From assembly GCA_021776755.1 (NCBI GenBank), contig JAJFFI010000307.1, positions 1 to 5,048 of the forward strand: DNA of 5,048 bases. Reading direction: 5' to 3'. The notes below the pieces were generated by a model, which was given only the letters and a program-made list of their open reading frames with translations, did no database searches and had not been told where the DNA came from. Each line of letters starts with the position of its first letter. The first letter of the stretch is position 1. A program made the position numbers and the translations under genes. Positions 1 to 4,302 of the stretch are shown here, piece by piece. This stretch comes from Alphaproteobacteria bacterium (GTDB lineage Bacteria; Pseudomonadota; Alphaproteobacteria; JAJFFI01).

Positions 1-429
1 ATGGACCGCGGGCGACCCGGCCCATAGCTGACCCGTCGGCACCACTTTGCCCGGTGTCACCAGCGCGCCGGCCGCAACCATTGCCCGCCGCTCGACAATC
101 GCGCCGTCCATGACGCAGGCCTTCATGCCGATAAACGCACCGTCCTCGATCAGGCAAGCATGTATCAGGGCCATGTGGCCGATCAACACGTTGTCGCCGA
201 CGAAGGTGCCGTATTTCTTGGAGTCTACATGGATGACGGTGCCGTCCTGAATGTTGGTGCCGTCCCCGATTCGAATGATATTGACGTCGCCTCGCACGGT
301 GCAATTGTACCAGACGCTGGACCGGGGGCCGATCTCAACGTCGCCGATAATCGTTGCATTGGGTGCGATCCAGGCGTCGTCGGCGATCCGCGGCGTCTTG
401 CCGCGAAAGGACACGATCTGACTGGACAT
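1..429 (-). CDS. Gamma-class carbonic anhydrase family protein (left-handed beta-helix), C-terminus cut by window edge
   Basis: The 143 visible codons start MSSQIVSFRGKTPRIADDAW and continue as hexapeptide repeats (such as IAPNATIIGDVEIG and VGDNVLIGHMALI), the signature of a left-handed parallel beta-helix that trimerises. Three histidines, H67 (TVIHVD), H85 (IGHMA) and H90 (LIHAC), match the zinc or iron ligands of the gamma-carbonic anhydrase family. R46, D48 and Q61 fit its conserved active-site framework. Family members are usually about 170-180 residues, so roughly 30 C-terminal residues lie beyond the left edge after AGSPAVH. Many bacterial members (YrdA/PaaY-like) have weak or unproven carbonic anhydrase activity, so the reaction (CO2 hydration) is family inference. 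The protein is probably cytoplasmic, with no signal peptide. The ATG at 429 is the only good start. The GAGGG before it sits only 3 bases away, which is short. It lies 98 bases downstream of argC in the same direction and may be cotranscribed with it. Confidence 0.9.
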   Translation of the reverse strand, partial: MSSQIVSFRGKTPRIADDAWIAPNATIIGDVEIGPRSSVWYNCTVRGDVNIIRIGDGTNIQDGTVIHVDSKKYGTFVGDNVLIGHMALIHACLIEDGAFIGMKACVMDGAIVERRAMVAAGALVTPGKVVPTGQLWAGSPAVH

Positions 430-527
430 GAGCCCTCATATGCTTGAGTGGAAAGGATTTTCCGTTGCCGTCAGATGTACCCTGCAACGTCTCCCTTCAC
501 AAGCCAGCGATCCAGTCTCCCCCCTAA
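430..527 (-). other. Intergenic spacer argC - gamma carbonic anhydrase
   Basis: This 98-base spacer lies between the argC stop and the carbonic anhydrase start. It has no clear intrinsic terminator and no convincing -35/-10 pair, so read-through from argC is plausible. A 14-base inverted repeat (GGAAA, four-base loop, TTTCC) sits at 450-463, about 20 bases before the start codon. It could be a weak hairpin or simply chance. A purine-rich GAGGG (plus-strand CCCTC at 433-437) serves as a closely spaced ribosome binding site. Confidence 0.4.
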
Positions 528-1574
528 TCACGGAAACAGTGGCGCCTGTTCGAGGCCCATCGTCTCCGGCAGGCCGAACATCAGGTTCATGTTCTGCACG
601 GCCTGCCCGCTCGAGCCCTTGACCAGATTGTCGAGCGTCGAAATCAGGATCGCGCGGCCCGGCAGCCGGTCGGCATAGACGCCGAGCAGAACATGGTTCG
701 AGCCCCGTACGTGGCGGGTTGCGGGAGCCACGCCCTCGGGCACCACGCGCACGAACGGTTCGTCATCATAGCGCTCGACAAGCGCCTTCCGCAGGTCGTC
801 CGCGGTCTTGCCATCGGCGAGCCGCACGTAGGTGGTCAGCAACTCGCCCCGGTTCATCGGCATCAGGTGCGGCGTGAAGTTCACCAGCAGGTCGCGCCCG
901 GCGGCCACCGACAGCTCCTGCTCGATCTCCGGCGCGTGCCGGTGCGACGCCACGCCATAGGGGTGGATGCCCTCGGCGACCTCGCAGAACAGCGTCGCCT
1001 CCTTCGGGCTCCGCCCCGCCCCCGTCGCCCCGGACTTCGCATCGATCACGATGTCATCAGCCTGGATCAATCCGGTCCCGACCAGCGGGATCAGAAGGAT
1101 CAGCGCCGCCGTCGGATAACATCCCGGACACGCCACCACGCGGGCATCCTTGATGGCGTCGCGGTAGTGCTCGGTCAGGCCATACACGGCGCTCTTCTGC
1201 AGCTCCGGCGCCCGGTGCTCATGCCCATACCATTCGGCATAGGTCGCCGCATCCCGCAGCCGGAAGTCGGCGGACATGTCCACGACCTTGAGCCGCTCCG
1301 GCAGCCCCGCGATGATTTCCTGGGTCGTTCCGTGCGGCAGCCCGCAGATCACCACGTCGCAGTCATCCCAATTGGCCTCATCCACCGTCACCAGTGCCGG
1401 CAGGTCATAGCCGGCGAGATGCGGGAACACGTCACCCATGGGCTTGCCGGCATGCCGCTCGCCGGTCATCAGCGTAATCTCGGCCCTGGGGTGTGCCACC
1501 AGCAGACGCACCAGATCCGCCCCCGTGTAGCCCGAGGCGCCCAGCACGCCGACTTTGATTTTTTCTTCAGTCAT
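528..1574 (-). CDS. argC: N-acetyl-gamma-glutamyl-phosphate reductase
   Basis: The 348-residue product carries out the third step of arginine (ornithine) synthesis in the cytoplasm, the NADPH-dependent reduction of N-acetylglutamyl 5-phosphate to the semialdehyde. Residues 7-18 (KVGVLGASGYTG) form the Rossmann nucleotide-binding loop. ACPGCYPTA at 148-156 holds the catalytic cysteine, C152. SHRHAPEI at 210-217 holds the expected active-site histidine, H213. KSGATGAGRSP at 180-190 and the C-terminal DNLVKGSSGQAVQNMN are family hallmarks. The length is typical of the long form of ArgC. The frame extends 18 codons upstream to an ATG at 1628, but that stretch is encoded by the palindromic repeat. 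The ATG at 1574 has GGGAGT 6-7 bases before it and gives the normal N-terminus MTEEKIKVGVLG. It lies 187 bases downstream of rpsI, beyond a terminator, so it may need its own promoter. I see no clear -35/-10 pair. Confidence 0.97.
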   Translation of the reverse strand: MTEEKIKVGVLGASGYTGADLVRLLVAHPRAEITLMTGERHAGKPMGDVFPHLAGYDLPALVTVDEANWDDCDVVICGLPHGTTQEIIAGLPERLKVVDMSADFRLRDAATYAEWYGHEHRAPELQKSAVYGLTEHYRDAIKDARVVACPGCYPTAALILLIPLVGTGLIQADDIVIDAKSGATGAGRSPKEATLFCEVAEGIHPYGVASHRHAPEIEQELSVAAGRDLLVNFTPHLMPMNRGELLTTYVRLADGKTADDLRKALVERYDDEPFVRVVPEGVAPATRHVRGSNHVLLGVYADRLPGRAILISTLDNLVKGSSGQAVQNMNLMFGLPETMGLEQAPLFP

Positions 1575-1580
1575 ATTCTC

Positions 1581-1586
1581 ACTCCC
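1581..1586 (-). promoter_or_regulatory. argC ribosome binding site that decides the start
   Basis: Read on the minus strand this is GGGAGT, followed by GAGAAT and the ATG at 1574. It supports that ATG over the in-frame ATG at 1628. The outer arm of the adjacent palindromic repeat begins at 1586, so the binding site directly abuts the repeat. Confidence 0.7.
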
Positions 1587-1684
1587 GTCATTTCGACGAA
1601 GCGCAGCGAAGGAGAAATCCTGCCTCAACCGCCGACGGCCTGACCGTCATATACAAGATTTCCCGGCTTCGCCTCGAAATGACG
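1586..1684. repeat. REP-like palindromic intergenic repeat (CGTCATTTCGA type)
   Basis: The element is bounded by perfect inverted ends, CGTCATTTCGA at 1586-1596 and TCGAAATGACG at 1674-1684. Inside each is a second matched pair, GAAATC at 1614-1619 and GATTTC at 1657-1662. Between these pairs the arms are similar but unequal in length (CGAAGCG-rich on the left, GGCTTCGCC on the right). The 37-base centre holds a small hairpin, GACGG/CCGTC at 1634-1648. From memory, GTCATTTCGA...GAAATC palindromes are a common dispersed intergenic repeat type in several bacterial groups, though only one copy is in this window. It lies entirely between the rpsI terminator and the argC ribosome binding site. It could form a long RNA hairpin on either strand. 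No transposase is present, so any mobility would have to be supplied in trans. Confidence 0.8.
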
Positions 1685-1701
1685 CTCTTTATGCAGTTTT
1701 C

Positions 1702-1737
1702 AAAGAAAAGGGGCGCCCCCGGCAGGAGCGCCCCTTT
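1702..1737 (-). terminator. Intrinsic terminator after rpsI
   Basis: On the minus strand, a perfect 10-bp stem (AAAGGGGCGC / GCGCCCCTTT, arms at 1728-1737 and 1707-1716) encloses an 11-base loop and runs into TTTTCTTT. It begins 24 bases after the rpsI stop codon. This is a strong Rho-independent terminator, which should sharply limit read-through from the ribosomal operon into argC. Confidence 0.92.
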
Positions 1738-1761
1738 CGTAAAACAGAAAGGCTCTGCGTC

Positions 1762-2283
1762 CTACCGCTTGGAGAACTGGAAGCTGCGGCGCGCTTTCGC
1801 ACGGCCGTACTTCTTGCGCTCCACGACGCGGCTGTCGCGGGTCAGGAAGCCGCCCTTCTTGAGCACCGCCCGGAGGTTCGGCTCATAGAACATCAGCGCC
1901 TTCGAAATACCATGGCGCACCGCACCGGCCTGGCCCGAAAGTCCGCCGCCGGTCACCGTGCACACGACATCGAACTGGCCGTTGCGTTCGGTGACCTGCA
2001 TCGGTTGGTTCAGGATCATCCGCAGCACCGGGCGCGCGAAATACACTTCGATGTCCCGGTCGTTGACGGTGATCTTGCCGGAGCCCGGCTTGATCCACAC
2101 GCGCGCGATCGCGTTCTTGCGCTTGCCGGTGGCATACGCCCGGCCCTGTGCATCGATCTTCGGCTCGGCGGGAGCCGCGGGCGCGGCCTCGACCGCTGCG
2201 TCCATCGCCGCCTCGGGCATCACATCGGCCAGCGTCGCGCCGCCTTCGTTTTCGTCTTTCGGAGTCTCGACTTCGCCGGTCAT
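1762..2283 (-). CDS. rpsI: 30S ribosomal protein S9 with acidic N-terminal extension
   Basis: This 173-residue protein is S9 of the small ribosomal subunit head, whose C-terminal tail reaches towards the P-site tRNA. The S9 core runs from about residue 48 ([18 protein letters not shown]). The family signature [19 protein letters not shown] spans 112-130, and the protein ends with the basic tail [17 protein letters not shown], whose final SKR is the conserved terminus. The first 45 or so residues are an alanine/glutamate/aspartate-rich extension absent from the roughly 130-residue E. coli protein. Alphaproteobacterial S9 proteins often have such an extension, though usually shorter. It lies immediately downstream of rplM with a one-base overlap (TGATG). 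An AAAGGAG about 9 bases before the ATG supports this start. It is probably made from the rplM message with translational coupling, keeping L13 and S9 in step. Confidence 0.98.
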   Translation of the reverse strand: MTGEVETPKDENEGGATLADVMPEAAMDAAVEAAPAAPAEPKIDAQGRAYATGKRKNAIARVWIKPGSGKITVNDRDIEVYFARPVLRMILNQPMQVTERNGQFDVVCTVTGGGLSGQAGAVRHGISKALMFYEPNLRAVLKKGGFLTRDSRVVERKKYGRAKARRSFQFSKR

Positions 2284-2299
2284 CAGGAAGCGCTCCTTT
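2281..2299 (-). promoter_or_regulatory. rpsI ribosome binding site and TGATG coupling junction
   Basis: The minus strand reads AAAGGAG (2293-2299), nine bases, then ATG at 2283. The rplM stop TGA shares base 2283 with this ATG. The strong binding site lies inside the last codons of rplM, so rpsI can be both reinitiated and entered independently. It also fixes the long-extension start of S9 rather than the internal methionines at codons 22 or 27. Confidence 0.75.
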
Positions 2300-2750
2300 T
2301 GTTCTTGGGGTTCATGCCGGCAACGTCCAGCACTTCAGGGTTCTGGCTCTCGTGCGGATGCTCGGTGCCGGCATAGACGCGCAGCTTGGTCATCACCTGG
2401 CGGCCCAGCGGTCCCTTCGGCACCATCCGGCGCACGGCGTTCTGCACCACCCGCTCCGGGTGTTTGCCCGACAGCATCTGGTTCATCGACCGCTCCTTGA
2501 TGCCGCCGACATAGCCCGTGTACCAGTAGAACTTCTTGTCGCGCAGCTTGTTGCCGGTCAGGTGGATCTTGTCGGCGTTGATGACCACGATGTGGTCGCC
2601 GCAATCCACATGCGGCGTGAAGATCGGCTTGTGCTTGCCACGAAGCCGGCTGGCCACGACCGCGGCAAGCCGGCCGAGAACGACGCCCTCGGCGTCGATG
2701 ACGTACCACTTGCGCTCGATTTCCGAGGCCTTGGCGGAAACGGTTTTCAT
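2283..2750 (-). CDS. rplM: 50S ribosomal protein L13
   Basis: The 155-residue product is L13, an early-assembling protein of the large subunit that binds 23S rRNA. The canonical alphaproteobacterial start [21 protein letters not shown] is present. The core [19 protein letters not shown] (55-73), with [15 protein letters not shown] just after it (74-88), is the main family block. [10 protein letters not shown] (109-118) and [21 protein letters not shown] (122-142) complete the fold. The length is slightly above the usual 142-150 because of a short C-terminal tail ([13 protein letters not shown]). It is the first gene of the rplM-rpsI unit. The ribosome binding site before ATG 2750 is weak (a GGA about ten bases upstream), which would suit translational control. 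In E. coli, L13 represses its own message, but whether that holds here is unknown. Confidence 0.98.
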   Translation of the reverse strand: MKTVSAKASEIERKWYVIDAEGVVLGRLAAVVASRLRGKHKPIFTPHVDCGDHIVVINADKIHLTGNKLRDKKFYWYTGYVGGIKERSMNQMLSGKHPERVVQNAVRRMVPKGPLGRQVMTKLRVYAGTEHPHESQNPEVLDVAGMNPKNKRSAS

Positions 2751-2789
2751 TGCGTGTGTTCCGTAACGAAAAGGTCAAAACAAACGGGA

Positions 2790-2807
2790 CCGGACAAATG
2801 GTCCTGG
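2790..2807 (-). promoter_or_regulatory. Possible hairpin in the rplM leader
   Basis: The predicted leader contains CCaGGAC, loop CATTT, GTCCGG, a four-plus-two-pair stem with one bulged A. The same GGACC segment could pair instead with GGTCC a few bases downstream, so two mutually exclusive folds are possible. With the weak ribosome binding site, this is a candidate autoregulatory leader for L13, seen only as local complementarity. Confidence 0.3.
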
Positions 2808-2825
2808 CCCCGATTTCCAGCGCGG

Positions 2826-2853
2826 AGTATGTCACCGGTAAGTGAGAAGTCAA
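2826..2853 (-). promoter_or_regulatory. Predicted promoter of rplM-rpsI
   Basis: The minus strand reads TTGACT (2853-2848), a 16-base spacer, then CATACT (2831-2826). The -35 matches the sigma-70 consensus at five of six positions and the -10 at four of six. Transcription would start near 2819 and give a leader of about 70 bases before the rplM ATG. It lies just after the upstream thioesterase terminator, which fits an independent promoter for the ribosomal operon. Confidence 0.55.
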
Positions 2854-2885
2854 CAGATGAAAATAAAGCTAAATCAATGGGTTAG

Positions 2886-2905
2886 AAAAACGGTATTATT
2901 ATACC
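2886..2905 (-). terminator. Small intrinsic terminator after the thioesterase gene
   Basis: Seven bases past the stop codon region, the minus strand has GGTAT-AATA-ATACC followed by G and TTTTTCT. The stem is only five AT-rich pairs, so it is weaker than the rpsI terminator, but the T run and position fit. It separates thioesterase transcription from the rplM promoter. Confidence 0.55.
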
Positions 2906-2911
2906 TCAAAA

Positions 2912-3337
2912 TCAGGAGTCGGGCAGTGGCGGCAGCACGTAGGAGCCCGTGGCGTGGGCCACCGGCTCGTCCGCGCCGTCGGAATAGAGCGTCGACTCGA
3001 TGAAGCTGAACCGCTTTCCCATTTTCATCACCCGGCAGTCGGCAATCACGTCCCGCGCCGGCGGGCGGCGCAGGAAATTGATGTTCAGGTTCGCGGTCAC
3101 CGCGCTGTAGGCGTCGGGGCGCTGGGTCAGGATCGCGACATACATCGCGTAGTCCGCAGCGGCGAACAGCACAGGGCCCGCCACCGTGCCGCCCTCGCGG
3201 GCGTGCTCCGGCTTCATCGGCAGGCGGATAACCGCATGGCCATCGCCAAGTTCTTCCACCCGGAACCCGTAGTGCTCGCCAAACGGGCTGTCCTCGGCGG
3301 TGAAACGGTGCACTTCCTCGATCGAGATTTTCGACAT
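2912..3337 (-). CDS. PaaI-family hotdog-fold thioesterase
   Basis: This 141-residue protein starts MSKISIEEVHRFTAEDSPFG and has the length and pattern of a single hotdog domain. The motif REGGTVAGPVLFAAADYAMY at 47-66 corresponds to the GG..G...ALAD helix region of PaaI/DUF4442 thioesterases. D62 is the likely catalytic or polarising acid. VTANLNINFLRRPPARDVIADC (80-101) is the following beta segment, and a second strand pair ends in AHATGSYVLPPLP. Such enzymes hydrolyse acyl-CoA thioesters in the cytoplasm, usually as tetramers. The substrate here cannot be read from sequence. The frame stays open far upstream, antisense to the SDR gene, but the ATG at 3337 gives the family N-terminus. The ribosome binding site is poor (AAGG almost touching the ATG). 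It is divergent from the SDR gene and shares a palindromic operator candidate with it. Confidence 0.88.
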   Translation of the reverse strand: MSKISIEEVHRFTAEDSPFGEHYGFRVEELGDGHAVIRLPMKPEHAREGGTVAGPVLFAAADYAMYVAILTQRPDAYSAVTANLNINFLRRPPARDVIADCRVMKMGKRFSFIESTLYSDGADEPVAHATGSYVLPPLPDS

Positions 3338-3373
3338 GCCTTGCGGGTCCGCTGGTTCTGGAGTTGCGCCCAA

Positions 3374-3402
3374 GCCATACCGGGTTTTGACGTTTACGTA
3401 AA
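3374..3402 (-). promoter_or_regulatory. Possible thioesterase promoter overlapping the palindrome
   Basis: The minus strand reads TTTACG (3402-3397), a 17-base spacer, then TATGGC (3379-3374). The -35 matches four of six consensus bases and the -10 three of six. The -35 lies inside the palindrome at 3390-3405, so a protein bound there would act directly on this promoter. Confidence 0.35.
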
Positions 3403-3415
3403 CGTGAGGTAATCC
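3387..3415 (+). promoter_or_regulatory. Possible SDR promoter overlapping the palindrome
   Basis: TTGACG at 3387-3392 is a good -35 (five of six). It is followed at 17 bases by TAATCC, a poor -10. The palindrome fills most of the -35/-10 spacer. A weak -10 with a palindrome in the spacer is the arrangement that MerR-type activators use, but the spacer here is 17 rather than the usual 19-20, so this is only suggestive. Confidence 0.35.
3390..3405. promoter_or_regulatory. Perfect 16-bp palindrome, candidate shared operator
   Basis: ACGTTTACGTAAACGT is its own reverse complement with no mismatch. It lies in the 129-base divergent region, 52 bases before the thioesterase start and 61 bases before the SDR start, overlapping predicted promoter elements on both strands. 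A dyad of this size fits a dimeric regulator. From memory it resembles the sites reported for LiuR, the MerR-family regulator of branched-chain amino acid degradation in proteobacteria. No regulator gene is in the window. Confidence 0.65.
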
Positions 3416-3454
3416 GGAGGCAATCGCGCATCCGCGCCCGCCCGCTGACAAATC

Positions 3455-3459
3455 CGGAG
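3455..3459 (+). promoter_or_regulatory. Ribosome binding site of the SDR gene
   Basis: CGGAG lies seven bases before the ATG at 3467, and an in-frame TGA at 3446-3448 rules out any longer product. The nine-base context AATCCGGAG is duplicated exactly 40 bases upstream, at 3411-3419. Confidence 0.7.
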
Positions 3460-3466
3460 ACCCGCC

Positions 3467-4243
3467 ATGCCCTCGTCCCCCGCCTTCAATCTCGACGGCA
3501 AGGTTGCCATCGTCACCGGCGCCGATCGTGGCCTTGGCCGCGAATACGCCTGCCGTCTTGCCGAGGCCGGCGCGCGGGTTGCCTGTGTCGATCTCTCCGA
3601 CTGCGGCAGCACCGTCGACTTGATCGAGAAAGCCGGCGGCGAGGCCATCGCCATCAAGACGAATGTCGCCAAAGTCGCCGAAACCGAAGGCATGGCACAT
3701 GCCGTGATCGAGGAATGGGGCCGCATCGACGCGCTGGTCAACAATGCCGCGCTCTATGCCAACCTGACCGGCGGCCCGTTCGACACGCTCGACGAAAAGG
3801 AGTGGGACGCCTGCATGGAGGTCAACGTCAAGGGCGTGTGGAACTGCTGCAAGGCGGTCGTGCCGGCGATGAAGGAGCAGAAAGGCGGCTCGATCATCAA
3901 CATCTCCTCGCTCGCCGCGGTTTATGGCCTGCCCTTCTCGCTGCATTACACCGTGTCGAAGGCAGCCGTCATCGGGATCACGCGGGGGCTGGCGCGCGAG
4001 CTCGGCCGGCACTGGATCCGCGTCAACACGGTGGCGCCCACCGCGGTCATGACCGAGGCCACCGAAACCTTCTTCGGCGACAAGAAGGAACGCGCCGCCG
4101 AAGTGATCCGCGAAAGCCAGGCCCTCAAGCGCAATCTCGAGACCGGGGCTCTTGCCGGCACCGTGCTCTATCTGGTGTCGGACGCGAGCGAGTTCGTCAC
4201 CGGCCAGACCCACATGGTGGATGGCGGCACGACCTTTCTCTAG
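3467..4243 (+). CDS. NAD(P)-dependent short-chain dehydrogenase/reductase (SDR)
   Basis: The 258-residue protein is a classical SDR of FabG-like length. TGADRGLG at 17-24 is the TGxxxGxG cofactor loop. D42, at the end of the second strand (CVDLSD), favours NAD(H) over NADP(H). NNAA (92-95) stabilises the central sheet. The catalytic tetrad N120, S148, Y161 (YTVSK) and K165 is complete, and VNTVAPTAV plus the C-terminal VDGGTTFL are typical. It should oxidise or reduce a hydroxyl/ketone group in the cytoplasm, but the substrate is not readable. Annotations such as 3-oxoacyl-ACP reductase or glucose dehydrogenase for such proteins are often only transferred by similarity. Start choice is secure because of the CGGAG ribosome binding site and an upstream in-frame stop. 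It is divergent from an acyl-CoA thioesterase across a shared palindrome, which hints at acyl-CoA or related catabolism. No clear terminator follows. Confidence 0.93.
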   Translation: MPSSPAFNLDGKVAIVTGADRGLGREYACRLAEAGARVACVDLSDCGSTVDLIEKAGGEAIAIKTNVAKVAETEGMAHAVIEEWGRIDALVNNAALYANLTGGPFDTLDEKEWDACMEVNVKGVWNCCKAVVPAMKEQKGGSIINISSLAAVYGLPFSLHYTVSKAAVIGITRGLARELGRHWIRVNTVAPTAVMTEATETFFGDKKERAAEVIRESQALKRNLETGALAGTVLYLVSDASEFVTGQTHMVDGGTTFL

Positions 4244-4259
4244 CCCTCCGGAATCGTTC

Positions 4260-4277
4260 GAAATTTACGCTAATTTC
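4260..4277. promoter_or_regulatory. AT-rich inverted repeat upstream of the chemoreceptor gene
   Basis: GAAATT-tacgct-AATTTC is a perfect six-base inverted repeat in the 59-base gap after the SDR stop. It is the only AT-rich patch there and could be an operator or part of a promoter. It lacks the GC stem and T run of a terminator. Confidence 0.3.
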
Positions 4278-4282
4278 ACGAA

Positions 4283-4300
4283 CCCGGCGGTATCGTCGGG
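4283..4300 (+). promoter_or_regulatory. Hairpin abutting the chemoreceptor start codon
   Basis: CCCGGCG-GTAT-CGTCGGG forms a seven-pair stem (six Watson-Crick, one G-T) with a four-base loop. It ends two bases before the ATG at 4303. It covers the place where a ribosome binding site should be, and no good one is visible. It could restrict translation or be the remains of an SDR terminator, although no T run follows it. Confidence 0.4.
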
Positions 4301-4302
4301 CT

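Noticed and set aside
450..463. The GGAAA-N4-TTTCC inverted repeat as an argC terminator.
   Set aside because: The stem is short and AT-rich, with no T run after it on the minus strand. It is listed only as part of the spacer description.
1575..1628. An 18-codon N-terminal extension of ArgC from an upstream ATG.
   Set aside because: The codons fall in the palindromic repeat. A good ribosome binding site precedes the ATG at 1574, and the ArgC family starts just before the Rossmann loop.
693..1643. A 316-codon plus-strand frame opposite argC.
   Set aside because: It is rich in H, R, P and G, with no domain pattern, and lies wholly opposite a well-conserved argC. It is an antisense shadow.
1555..2376. 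Plus-strand open frames across rpsI and the rpsI-argC gap.
   Set aside because: They cross a terminator, a repeat and a conserved ribosomal gene in antisense, and the translations are low-complexity arginine-rich with no family resemblance.
2898..2903. A perfect minus-strand TATAAT that could be the -10 of a second rplM promoter.
   Set aside because: There is no -35-like hexamer 16-18 bases upstream, and the hexamer is part of the GGTAT-AATA-ATACC terminator hairpin, which explains it better.
2854..2911. The AT-rich stretch between the thioesterase and rplM as an insertion or attachment site.
   Set aside because: It has no target duplications or inverted ends and is accounted for by a terminator and promoter-upstream sequence.
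3338..4213. A long open frame on the minus strand runs antisense through the SDR gene and joins the thioesterase in frame, as if a 433-residue protein existed.
   Set aside because: The upstream part has no recognisable domain and is the mirror of a complete SDR with all catalytic motifs. The thioesterase family N-terminus begins at the ATG at 3337. GC-rich coding DNA commonly leaves such antisense frames open.
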